From Cytophagaceae bacterium UBA7467 (GTDB lineage: Bacteria > Bacteroidota > Bacteroidia > Cytophagales > Spirosomataceae), in assembly GCA_002479785.1 (NCBI GenBank), contig DLPD01000029.1, positions 204,161-253,846 on the forward strand: a stretch of DNA of 49,686 nucleotides. The letters run 5' to 3'. Below, piece after piece: positions 36,601 through 43,729 of the stretch. The translations under genes and the position numbers were made by a program. The stretch's first letter is position 1, and the number at the start of each line of letters is the position of its first letter. Below the pieces are notes generated by a model. That model worked only from the letters and a program-made list of their open reading frames with translations, had not been told where the DNA came from and ran no database searches.

Positions 36601-36730
36601 TTACTGCGGGTGGAACGATATCAGGGAATTGCGTAATGGGCAATTGCTTCATCGCAATAACCCCTAAAATCACGATAAAGATCGATACAACGATCGACAA
36701 TACCGGTCGGGTAATGAATTGTTGTACCAT
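33611..36730 (-). CDS. RND efflux pump permease, HAE1 type
   Basis: This 1039-residue inner membrane antiporter has twelve membrane segments and two large periplasmic loops, as in AcrB/MexB. Signatures include FITRPVLSIVVSIFIV at the start, IGIVVDNAIVVVEAVH (TM4) and MLIGLLGKNAILIVEFA (TM10, Lys at 939). D409 and K939 match the proton-relay residues D407 and K940 of AcrB, but the second aspartate (D408 in AcrB) is Asn here (N410). Hydrophobe/amphiphile-type motifs (SGFIPSEDQG) favour drug or lipophile export over metals. The adaptor gene is one base upstream and the outer membrane channel overlaps downstream, so this is a complete tripartite pump. Confidence 0.94.
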   Translation of the reverse strand: MVQQFITRPVLSIVVSIFIVILGVIAMKQLPITQFPDIVPPAVTVTTKYTGANAEVCAKAVVTPLERAINGVAGMTYMTSVSGNDGTSIIQVYFEVGTDPDVAAVNVQTRVQTVLDELPEEVIKAGVITEKEVNSMLLYVNLLSEDSDIDEKFIYNFADINVLPELKRIDGVGFADIMGQREYAMRIWLHPDRLFAYKLSAEDVIQALRNQNVEAAPGKIGESSGKHPQALQYVMRYTGKFTQVAEYENLVIKATETGQILRLKDVADVEFGSLDYDVLSKENGRPSAAILLKQRPGSNAAEVIENVKKRLAELKTTTFPPGMGFTISYDVSRFLDASIHEVIKTLLEAFLLVALVVFIFLQDWRATLVPIIAVPVSLVGTFTFMLAFGFSINLLTLFSLVLAIGIVVDNAIVVVEAVHAKMEEKDMPVLAATQEAMHEISGAILAITLVMGAVFVPVAFLSGPIGVFFRQFSVTMAISIALSGLTALTLTPALCVLLLKKPEHHQNNVLGKFFHAFNQRYDQIAQKYLVWVGALISKRLVMWLILLGSVVGTIILSGIVPSGFIPSEDQGTLYVNATTPAGATLERTESVMDQVFKSIKGVDAIESFSTLAGFSLLTDGSGASYGTGIITLKPWEERKETVDELTEIIRSKTSGIKDASIQFFPPPAVPGFGNASGFEFRIQDRSGSGDLQKLAAVSNDFAKKLNETPEIQNTFSSFDPSFPQYMLEVDQEAAAQKGVNVLPAMDNLQTLLGSFYATNFIRFGQMYKVMVQVDPRYRAHPDDVLKFYAKNKAGEMVPYSSFVKMKRVYGPEQFTRYNMFTSAMVNGEPAPGFSSGAVLDIIRAEALKSLPRGYTLEWSGMTREEDLAGNQAIFIFAICLLFVYLLLAAQYESFLLPFPVLLFLPMGAMGTYAFLYLFGLQNNIYAQVALVMLIGLLGKNAILIVEFAIAKQKEGASIIEAAKEGAFSRLRPILMTSFAFVAGLIPLMIASGAGAIGNRTIGTASAGGMILGTVGGLLVIPGLYVVFASLSAKLSKNEK

Positions 36731-36731
36731 A

Positions 36732-37835
36732 TTACAAGGCTTTATAATCCGTTAATAATTGACGCATTGGCTTGAAGGTCGACTTGATTTTTTGGCCTTG
36801 TTTCACCAGCTGAATTCCTTCGATCAAGACGGTGTCTTTCGCAGAAAATCCATTTTTAACTAAATAGAAATGAGGAATGCGTAGGTCAGGCTGAATGCTT
36901 TTCATTTTGACCGTGCCAGAAGCATCTTTTACAAACACATAACTTTTCTCTTGAATCTCAAAAACGGATTTTTGAGGAATGGCCCAGTAACCTGTCACTT
37001 TTTTAGGCATTTGTACTTTACCAGAGGCCCCGTGACGAAGTAATTTATCTGGATTAGCAAAGCGTGCACGGAACGCAATGTTTCCGGTATTCTTGTCAAA
37101 TTCTCCTTCTATCGTTTCCACCACACCCTTTTGAGGATAGGTTTCTCCATTAGCTAATACAAGATCTACACTGGTTGATTTATTCACTCCATCTTGCTCA
37201 CTGAAGGCAAGGTATTCTTGTTCCGACACATTAAAATAGGCGTATACATTTCGATTATCTGATAACGTTGTTAATAAAGTTCCTTCGTCAACTAAACTAC
37301 CTCGCTTGAAGGGTAATCGGTCTACCATTCCATCAAAAGGAGCCCGAATATTTGAGTGCTCCACTTTTAATTCAGCCGCCCGAACATGGGCTAAGGCTTC
37401 CTCGCGTTTCGCCCTCAAACCATCTACTTTTGCCAGCGAAATCGCTAACTGGTTTTTCGAAATCACATTTTTATCTACCAGCAACCGCGTATTGACAAGG
37501 GTTAATTCCTCCGCTTTTAATTCAGCTGACGCTTGACTTAAAATGGCTTTCGCACGGGCTAAATCAGCGATATATTCCTGGCTGTTGATGGTAAACATAA
37601 CTTGTCCACTCTTTACCTGCTTTCCTTCATCCACTAAAATTCGGTCTAAATATCCCTTCACCCTGGCGCGAATTTCCACATTTTGTACGGCGTGAATATC
37701 TGCCACAAATTCTTGATGAATCGTCGTATCTAATGAAATGGGGGAGGAAACTTCAAGCGTTTGAACCTCGACAACGTCCTCTTTTTTAGCCGTGCAGGCC
37801 GTTAAAAGCAGTAAACCAACAACGTATTTTCTCAT
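36732..37835 (-). CDS. RND pump periplasmic adaptor lipoprotein
   Basis: This 367-residue protein has a lipoprotein signal (MRKYVVGLLLLTACTAKK, C14), then the barrel-sandwich part with EIRARVKGYLDRILVDEGKQV, a coiled-coil hairpin (about 100-150) and the lipoyl-like half HSNIRAPFDGMVDRLPFKRGSLVDEG. It is the membrane fusion protein linking the RND permease to the outer membrane channel, and lies one base upstream of the permease. Confidence 0.92.
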   Translation of the reverse strand: MRKYVVGLLLLTACTAKKEDVVEVQTLEVSSPISLDTTIHQEFVADIHAVQNVEIRARVKGYLDRILVDEGKQVKSGQVMFTINSQEYIADLARAKAILSQASAELKAEELTLVNTRLLVDKNVISKNQLAISLAKVDGLRAKREEALAHVRAAELKVEHSNIRAPFDGMVDRLPFKRGSLVDEGTLLTTLSDNRNVYAYFNVSEQEYLAFSEQDGVNKSTSVDLVLANGETYPQKGVVETIEGEFDKNTGNIAFRARFANPDKLLRHGASGKVQMPKKVTGYWAIPQKSVFEIQEKSYVFVKDASGTVKMKSIQPDLRIPHFYLVKNGFSAKDTVLIEGIQLVKQGQKIKSTFKPMRQLLTDYKAL

Positions 37836-37841
37836 ATCTAC

Positions 37842-38096
37842 TTAGTTTGGTCTTCCTCCATGTTGTTTGTAGGAAGACGGTTTCGTTTTAAAAGTATCCA
37901 CCCAGTCCATGTTGGGTTGATTAATTTGGTATTTAGGGGTTTGAAAAGGCATTGGCTGTTGCTTAACCTCCACTCGCTTTTCAATTTTAACACTCTCTTT
38001 CAAAGTCCTGTTTATCTGGTTTTTATAATGCTTCGATTGGATTACTCCATAAAAAACGAGATAGACAAACATAGACGTATAGACGTATATTTTCAT
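37842..38096 (-). CDS. Small single-pass membrane protein ahead of the RND operon
   Basis: I do not recognise this 84-residue protein. It begins MKIYVYTSMFVYLVFYGVIQSKHYKN, with one membrane segment at about 4-20, then a basic, Gln- and Pro-rich tail (QQPMPFQTPKYQINQPN). It sits only six bases before the adaptor gene in the same direction, so translation coupling and a part in the efflux operon are likely. An 81-residue ORF overlapping it on the other strand has no support. Confidence 0.55.
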   Translation of the reverse strand: MKIYVYTSMFVYLVFYGVIQSKHYKNQINRTLKESVKIEKRVEVKQQPMPFQTPKYQINQPNMDWVDTFKTKPSSYKQHGGRPN

Positions 38097-38107
38097 ACCG
38101 TTTAATT

Positions 38108-38126
38108 GTATGCTGTTCAGGCATAC
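38108..38126. repeat. Inverted repeat upstream of the RND operon (possible operator or hairpin)
   Basis: GTATGC and GCATAC are perfect arms of six bases around a seven-base spacer, located 12-30 bases before the small protein that heads the RND operon. Its place is suitable for a regulator such as a TetR-family repressor, but no regulator gene is in the window. It could also be a weak RNA hairpin; there is no U-tract. Confidence 0.4.
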
Positions 38127-38170
38127 GTTACAAGAAGATTTTATGATTTTGTTTCAATAAGGCAGGCGTA

Positions 38171-38467
38171 TTAGGCCATGCGAGGAGGGGGACTCACTTG
38201 CTCTAAGAGCACGTTAAGGGGAAATTCACTGTAATGATCAGAGATCAATCTTTCAGCAAAACCGTCATTGGGGTTTTGGTTTAATTGTAGACCAAAACCT
38301 TCACTAGCGAAAAAATCATCTGATCCATCTTCTTCCAAGGTATCTTGGAAAGACATCTCGGCTGAAATAGAACTCTTTTCACACAACACATCAAGAGCTA
38401 ACGAAAGTCCATCTTTCGTTAACAAACAAAAAAGCAGCAAGAAATAAACCACTATTCCTCTAAGCAT
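38171..38467 (-). CDS. Small exported protein of unknown function
   Basis: This 98-residue protein starts MLRGIVVYFLLLFCLLTKDG (ATG at 38467), one base after the DUF4834 stop codon. The hydrophobic N-terminus is signal-like; the rest is acidic (FQDTLEEDGSDDFFASEGFG) and it ends with a proline-rich VSPPPRMA. An upstream in-frame ATG at 38503 overlaps the DUF4834 gene and is less likely. No homology is recognised. It may be cotranscribed with carB and DUF4834. Confidence 0.45.
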   Translation of the reverse strand: MLRGIVVYFLLLFCLLTKDGLSLALDVLCEKSSISAEMSFQDTLEEDGSDDFFASEGFGLQLNQNPNDGFAERLISDHYSEFPLNVLLEQVSPPPRMA

Positions 38468-38468
38468 C

Positions 38469-38720
38469 TTACTCTTTAATTTCTTCGTAGGGAACATAAT
38501 CACCCCCTACATTATCTGTTTTAGCTTTCGCTTTAGGTGGCACATAATCTACATCAATACTGCCCTCTTTTCGCGCTTTCGAAGCAGACTGCCTCGAGCG
38601 AATATCATGCTCTGACATTTTCTTGTGCACCTGCGTGATGACGTAACCTTTGAGCAAAAACCGCAACAATGGAAACACCACATAGTATAAAACTAAACCG
38701 AGTGCAATAAGTTTTAACAT
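38469..38720 (-). CDS. DUF4834-like small membrane protein
   Basis: This 83-residue protein has an N-terminal membrane segment (LKLIALGLVLYYVVFPLLRFLL) and a short charged tail ending GGDYVPYEEIKE. The size, topology and the tail motif GDYxxYEE recall the DUF4834 family common in Bacteroidota. It lies one base downstream of carB and one base upstream of the small exported protein. Function unknown. Confidence 0.6.
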   Translation of the reverse strand: MLKLIALGLVLYYVVFPLLRFLLKGYVITQVHKKMSEHDIRSRQSASKARKEGSIDVDYVPPKAKAKTDNVGGDYVPYEEIKE

Positions 38721-38721
38721 C

Positions 38722-41556
38722 TTACCTACTTAGATATAAATTACGTTCACCATACACTTTGCGAAAGAAATCATCTTTCAAATCATCGATGAAATAGATG
38801 GCCTCACCTGTTGACTTCATTTCTGGCCCTAATTCCATGTTTACGTTCGGGAATTTACTGAAAGAAAAGACAGGAATCTTGATTGCGTATCCTTTTTTGA
38901 CCGGTTTGAAATTGAAATCTTTTACCTTCTTATCTCCTAACATTACTTTTGTTGCATAATTCACGTAAGGCTCTTGGTAAGCCTTGCAAATGAATGGAAC
39001 GGTACGAGAAGCACGAGGATTCGCCTCGATGATATACACCACTTCGTCTTTTACGGCGAACTGGATGTTCAATAAGCCTTTGGTCTTTAACGCCACCGCA
39101 ATTTTACGTGTATGTTCTTCAATTTGCTTCATCACATGCTCCGATAAATCGAATGGTGGCAAGACCGAATGCGAGTCACCTGAGTGAATACCTGCAGGTT
39201 CGATGTGTTCCATTATTCCGATAATATACACATCCTCGCCGTCACAGATCGCATCTGCCTCCGCCTCAATCGCATTCTCTAAGAAGTGATCTAATAAAAT
39301 TTTATTGCCTGGAATATCACGTAAGATATCCACTACATGTTGCTCTAATTCTTGTTCGTTGATGACAATTTTCATCGATTGACCACCTAATACATAGGAT
39401 GGACGAACTAATAATGGATAGCCTAATTCGCGACCTAACGCCACCGCATTGTCTGCATCTTCGCATACACCAAACTTAGGGTATGGAATAGCTAAATCTT
39501 TCAACAAACTCGAGAAAGCCCCGCGGTCTTCCGCTAAATCCAAGGCTTCGAAGGAAGTACCTAAAATCTTAATGCCATATTTAGAAAGCTTCTCGGCTAA
39601 TTTCAAGGCTGTTTGGCCACCTAATTGAACGATCACGCCTTCTGGTTTCTCATGTTGGATGATATCGTATACGTGCTCCCAGAATACCGGTTCGAAGTAT
39701 AATTTATCTGCAATGTCAAAGTCCGTCGAAACCGTTTCTGGATTCGAGTTGATCATAATCGTCTCGTAACCCGCTTCTTTCGCCGCTAAAACACCGTGCA
39801 CGCAGGAGTAGTCAAACTCAATTCCTTGACCAATACGGTTAGGACCTGAACCCAGAACGACGACTTTCTTACGTCCAGTAGAAACCGATTCGTTATCTAA
39901 AACAGCCGAGGCTCCTTCTTGACCAAAAGTGGAGTAATAATACGGAGTCTTCGCTTCAAATTCTGCCGCGCAAGTATCCACGCATTTGTAGATACGCTTA
40001 ATCCCAACCGCATTGCGCTTGTCGTATACCTCAGATTCTAAGCAACGAAGCGTGTGAGCGATTTGGCGATCTGCAAAACCTTTATGCTTCGCTTCTTCTA
40101 ATAAAATTGTAGGGATATTGTGGATGGAGTATTTCTCCATCTCTTTTTCCACACGCACTAAGTCTTCGATTTGGTTCAAGAACCATTTATTGATCTTTGT
40201 TAATTGCTGTATTGTCTTGAACGAAATGCCCATTTTAAAGGCATCATAGATGTGAAATAAACGGTTCCAAGTCGGGTTAGCAAGTGAGTACAAAATCGCA
40301 TCCTGATCACGTAATTCTTTTCCATCAGCTCCCATACCATTGCGCTTGATCTCGAGCGATTGACACGCTTTTTGTAAAGCTTCTTGGAAGTTACGACCAA
40401 TACCCATCGTTTCACCCACAGATTTCATTTGCAATCCAAGGGTACGATCTGCGCCTTTGAATTTGTCAAAATTCCAACGAGGTACTTTCACAATTACGTA
40501 GTCTAGGGCCGGCTCGAAATAAGCGGATGTCGTTCCTGTAATTGCGTTTGTTAATTCATCTAAATTATAACCAATCGCCATTTTCGCAGCGATCTTTGCA
40601 ATCGGATAACCCGTTGCTTTAGAGGCCAAAGCCGAAGAGCGAGACACCCGTGGGTTAATCTCGATCGCGATAATTTCATCTGTTTCCGGATTCAATGAGA
40701 ACTGAACATTACATCCACCAGCAAACTGACCGATGGCATTCATCATCTTGATGGCCATGTCACGCATGCGTTGGTAGATCGTATCTGGAAGCGTCATCGC
40801 TGGCGCCACCGTGATCGAATCTCCCGTATGAATTCCCATTGGATCGAAATTTTCGATCGAACAAATAATGATTACGTTCCCTAAATTATCGCGCAAAAGT
40901 TCTAATTCATATTCTTGCCAACCCATGATGGATTGCTCCACTAACACCTCATGTGTGGGAGAGGCGTGCAAACCTTTGTTCAAGGCTGCGTCAAAATCTT
41001 TCGGATCATAAACGAAACCTCCACCCGTCCCACCTAAGGTAAACGATGGACGAATAACAAGCGGGAATCCCGTTTCCTGTGCAATCTCTTTTCCTTCCAG
41101 GAAAGAGCGAGCCGTACGTCCTTTACAAACGCCCACCCCAATTTCTAACATCTTCAAACGGAATTTTTCGCGATCTTCCGTCGTTTCGATGGCTTTGATA
41201 TCCACCCCAATAATGCGCACACCGTATTTGGCCCAAATCCCTGCCGCATCACAATCAATCGCTAAGTTCAAGGCAGTTTGACCTCCCATCGTAGGCAAAA
41301 CGGCATCAATTTTGTGATTTTCTAAAATGTGAATAATCGATGCTTTCTCTAATGGCTTCAAATAAACGTGATCCGCATTCATCGGATCGGTCATAATCGT
41401 TGCCGGATTCGAATTAATCAAGATCACCTCGATGCCTTCTTCCCGTAAGGAACGAGCTGCTTGGGAACCAGAGTAGTCAAATTCACAAGCTTGACCGATC
41501 ACAATAGGACCAGAACCAATAATTAGGACGGATTTAATCGAGGAATCTTTAGGCAC
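38722..41556 (-). CDS. carB: Carbamoyl phosphate synthase large subunit, GTG start
   Basis: This 944-residue enzyme makes carbamoyl phosphate from bicarbonate, ammonia and two ATP for pyrimidines and arginine. It starts (V/M)PKDSSIKSVLIIGSGPIVIGQACEFDYSG and has two ATP-grasp halves (for example TLGGTGGGF near the first and VLGGQSMKIV near the second) and a C-terminal region ending FFRKVYGERNLYLSR. The longest ORF start at 41655 lies upstream of the promoter -7 box at 41626-41633, so I use the GTG at 41556, where CarB proteins normally begin. carA is not in the window. Confidence 0.93.
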   Translation of the reverse strand: MPKDSSIKSVLIIGSGPIVIGQACEFDYSGSQAARSLREEGIEVILINSNPATIMTDPMNADHVYLKPLEKASIIHILENHKIDAVLPTMGGQTALNLAIDCDAAGIWAKYGVRIIGVDIKAIETTEDREKFRLKMLEIGVGVCKGRTARSFLEGKEIAQETGFPLVIRPSFTLGGTGGGFVYDPKDFDAALNKGLHASPTHEVLVEQSIMGWQEYELELLRDNLGNVIIICSIENFDPMGIHTGDSITVAPAMTLPDTIYQRMRDMAIKMMNAIGQFAGGCNVQFSLNPETDEIIAIEINPRVSRSSALASKATGYPIAKIAAKMAIGYNLDELTNAITGTTSAYFEPALDYVIVKVPRWNFDKFKGADRTLGLQMKSVGETMGIGRNFQEALQKACQSLEIKRNGMGADGKELRDQDAILYSLANPTWNRLFHIYDAFKMGISFKTIQQLTKINKWFLNQIEDLVRVEKEMEKYSIHNIPTILLEEAKHKGFADRQIAHTLRCLESEVYDKRNAVGIKRIYKCVDTCAAEFEAKTPYYYSTFGQEGASAVLDNESVSTGRKKVVVLGSGPNRIGQGIEFDYSCVHGVLAAKEAGYETIMINSNPETVSTDFDIADKLYFEPVFWEHVYDIIQHEKPEGVIVQLGGQTALKLAEKLSKYGIKILGTSFEALDLAEDRGAFSSLLKDLAIPYPKFGVCEDADNAVALGRELGYPLLVRPSYVLGGQSMKIVINEQELEQHVVDILRDIPGNKILLDHFLENAIEAEADAICDGEDVYIIGIMEHIEPAGIHSGDSHSVLPPFDLSEHVMKQIEEHTRKIAVALKTKGLLNIQFAVKDEVVYIIEANPRASRTVPFICKAYQEPYVNYATKVMLGDKKVKDFNFKPVKKGYAIKIPVFSFSKFPNVNMELGPEMKSTGEAIYFIDDLKDDFFRKVYGERNLYLSR

Positions 41557-41625
41557 AGGTGGTATAAATTTAATTCTGAAAGGATATGTGTTTTTTGGTG
41601 TGCTTGGGTAAGCTCCAAAATTGTG

Positions 41626-41656
41626 CAAAGTTAGCGTTTTAAGGTCGATTTCCAAA
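41626..41656 (-). promoter_or_regulatory. Promoter of carB
   Basis: TTTG (41653-41656) is followed after 19 bases by TAACTTTG (41626-41633), a perfect match to the Bacteroidota consensus and spacing. The transcript should start near 41619, giving a leader of about 63 bases without an ATG before the GTG start of carB. Confidence 0.65.
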
Positions 41657-41680
41657 ATAAAAAATAGACTTTCATGAAGG

Positions 41681-41712
41681 TTCGGCAGAACCCAAAAATT
41701 CCCTTATTTTTG
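41681..41712 (+). promoter_or_regulatory. Probable promoter of folA and moaE
   Basis: TTCG (41681-41684, one mismatch to TTTG) is followed after 20 bases by TATTTTTG (41705-41712). The start would be near 41719, 13 bases before the folA GTG at 41732. Confidence 0.45.
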
Positions 41713-41731
41713 ACAACAAATTGTAGAAATC

Positions 41732-42220
41732 GTGATAAAAATACTCGTAGCTTTTGATGAAAACCGGGTCATTGGAAAAAACAATGAGTTGATTTGGCAT
41801 TTGCCGGCGGATCTGAAAAGATTCAAGGCCTTAACCACGGGTCATGTGATCATCATGGGGCGCAAAACCTATGATTCCATTGGGAAGCCCCTCCCTAACA
41901 GAACAACGATCGTTATTTCGCGCACACCGGGCTTACAAATTGAGGGGGTTATTTGCACGAATTCCATCGAAGAAGCCATCTTAAAGGCAAAGTCAATCAG
42001 TCGCGAAGATATCTTTATCGTGGGAGGTGCGGAGATCTATGCCTTAGCTTTAGCAGTAGCGGATCAAATTTTGGTCACCCAGCTGCACGATATTTTCGAG
42101 GGTGATGCCTATTTTCCTGAAATTCCTGCGGATCAGTGGACTGTCACCGAAAAAGAACGCGGGGTGACAGATGAAAAGAATGCCTACCAATACAGTTATT
42201 TGACCTACAGCAGAAAATGA
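41732..42220 (+). CDS. folA: Dihydrofolate reductase, GTG start
   Basis: This 162-residue enzyme reduces dihydrofolate with NADPH. The family pattern is clear: VAFDENRVIGKNNELIWHLPADLKRFKAL (with the catalytic Asp in LPADL), GHVIIMGRKTYDSIGKPLPNRTTIVISR and IFIVGGAEIYALAL. The start codon is GTG at 41732, giving the N-terminus MIKILVAFD at the first beta strand. Its stop overlaps the moaE start by four bases. Confidence 0.94.
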   Translation: MIKILVAFDENRVIGKNNELIWHLPADLKRFKALTTGHVIIMGRKTYDSIGKPLPNRTTIVISRTPGLQIEGVICTNSIEEAILKAKSISREDIFIVGGAEIYALALAVADQILVTQLHDIFEGDAYFPEIPADQWTVTEKERGVTDEKNAYQYSYLTYSRK

Positions 42221-42636
42221 TCCGTAAAATCGACTTAAGCGCAGAGGCGATTTCAATAGACCCTTACTACCAATTCTTGCAGGATCCAGTGGCGGGTGGC
42301 ATTTGTCTATTTATTGGTACCATCCGAAATAAAAACCAAGGAAAAGACGTCAAGGCTTTGACGATGGAAGCCTACCCTCCCATGGCCTTGAAGCAGATCG
42401 AATTATTATGTGATCAAGCGGCCGAAAAGTGGCCTATCGAGCGTATTGCTTTAGTTCACAGAACGGGACCTCTGGAAATCGGAGATATTGCCGTTTTGAT
42501 CGGAGTAACTTCCGTTCACCGAGCTGAAGCCTTTAAAGCTTGTGAATGGTTGATTGATACCTTAAAACAGGAGGTCCCTATTTGGAAAAATGAATTCTAC
42601 GAGGACGGCTCATCGTGGCTAGTTCCCCATCCCTGA
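42217..42636 (+). CDS. moaE: Molybdopterin synthase catalytic subunit MoaE
   Basis: This 139-residue protein has the MoaE signature: GGICLFIGTIRNKNQGKDVKALTMEAYPPMA, IALVHRTGPLEIGDIAVLIGVTSVHRAEAFKACEWLID and a C-terminal LKQEVPIWKNEFYEDG with the active-site lysine. MoaE and MoaD form molybdopterin synthase, which turns precursor Z into molybdopterin. moaD and the other moa genes are not here. It overlaps the folA stop by four bases, an unusual pairing of two pterin-related enzymes. Confidence 0.88.
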   Translation: MIRKIDLSAEAISIDPYYQFLQDPVAGGICLFIGTIRNKNQGKDVKALTMEAYPPMALKQIELLCDQAAEKWPIERIALVHRTGPLEIGDIAVLIGVTSVHRAEAFKACEWLIDTLKQEVPIWKNEFYEDGSSWLVPHP

Positions 42637-43659
42637 GACCATCAGGCTGCAACCGCGCACCTCGGAATTATCGAAGCGACCTAATACTTTAAACCTGACG
42701 CCATCGTCTTCTAAGGACCCTAAATCCCTGGTTTCAATAAATGAACAGGAATCGATGTTTCCCAAATCCGCCACTTTAATCCCGCCCGTTTTATGCGGCT
42801 GAGTCAAAAGGGCAAAGGGGTCGCCCACCTCCCGCAAACAAACCCGCATCGTATAAGCAGGCGTAAAAACACCCTGTGATTTAGCGTAACCCTGGGAAAA
42901 TAATTCGGTCATCCCATATTCAGAAGCAATCGAATCAAGTCCCATCTTCTCTTGTAAATAGGCGTGCACCTTATCGCGTATCCACTCTTCGCGTCGACCT
43001 TTCATCCCCCCCGTCTCCATCACGATCAAACGATCTTTGTGTTCCCGCAAGAATGACAAATCAATACCCGAATCCACTAAATCCAATAAACCAAAGGTCA
43101 CCCCCATCAGCCACACTTTCTTGTCAGTCGCTAATGCCTGGCGCAAAGCTTTCACTAGTTCTTCGTACTGATTCAAATAGAAACCCGATAATTCCGAACC
43201 GGAAGCCTTGATAAAATGATCCATCATGAAGACCAGCGAGGAAGTCGATCGCTCTAAATAGGAAGGTAATAAGGCAAAAATATGGCAATCGCTTAATGGG
43301 CCGTATTCGCGCTCAAAAGCGATTTTCGAAATTTCCTGATAAAAACCTGGATCGCAAACGGGGTGTTTCGAGGGTATTTGACCGGTCGTTCCTGAACTTT
43401 CGAAGGAAAATAAAACAGGCTGAGTACCCGTTAAAATTAGGTGGCTCTTAAATAACTCAATAGGTAAAAAAGGAATCTGAGTCCAATGTTCTACCTCATC
43501 CGCTAAATGTCCAGAAAGCTGAACGTACTGCCGATAAAGTGTATTATGGGCATACTGAAAACGAAAGACATCCAAAGCAAGCTCCTCAAATTCGCTTTCC
43601 TGCATGTGCAAGACCCGATTTTTTAAACTCTCTCTTTGCTGTGCGATCGTTTGATCCAT
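42619..43659 (-). CDS. LuxE-like acyl-protein synthetase / adenylate-forming protein
   Basis: This 346-residue protein resembles LuxE and phenylacetate-CoA ligase-type enzymes. It has FSFESSGTTGQIPSKHPV (phosphate-binding SGTTG loop), FALLPSYLERSTSSLVFMMDHF and FIETRDLGSLEDDGVRFKVLGRFDNSEVRG (adenylation motif region). LuxE activates fatty acids and holds them as acyl-enzyme; no LuxC or LuxD is nearby. An upstream ATG at 43683 overlaps the -7 box (43681-43688), so the ATG at 43659 is used. Substrate is unknown. Confidence 0.7.
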   Translation of the reverse strand: MDQTIAQQRESLKNRVLHMQESEFEELALDVFRFQYAHNTLYRQYVQLSGHLADEVEHWTQIPFLPIELFKSHLILTGTQPVLFSFESSGTTGQIPSKHPVCDPGFYQEISKIAFEREYGPLSDCHIFALLPSYLERSTSSLVFMMDHFIKASGSELSGFYLNQYEELVKALRQALATDKKVWLMGVTFGLLDLVDSGIDLSFLREHKDRLIVMETGGMKGRREEWIRDKVHAYLQEKMGLDSIASEYGMTELFSQGYAKSQGVFTPAYTMRVCLREVGDPFALLTQPHKTGGIKVADLGNIDSCSFIETRDLGSLEDDGVRFKVLGRFDNSEVRGCSLMVSGMGN

Positions 43660-43680
43660 TTGATTTTTACTGATGTAGCG

Positions 43681-43688
43681 CAAAATTA
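43681..43688 (-). promoter_or_regulatory. Possible -7 element of the LuxE-like gene
   Basis: TAATTTTG fits the Bacteroidota -7 box and predicts a start near 43674, 15 bases before the ATG at 43659. The -33 region is poor. Confidence 0.35.
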
Positions 43689-43729
43689 ACGCAAATCATT
43701 AACTTTACTGTGGAAAATCGAATGAATCA

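Noticed and set aside
37860..38105. 81-residue plus-strand ORF opposite the small RND-operon protein
   Set aside because: It covers almost the same bases as the minus-strand ORF, which has a better membrane segment and a six-base gap to the adaptor gene.
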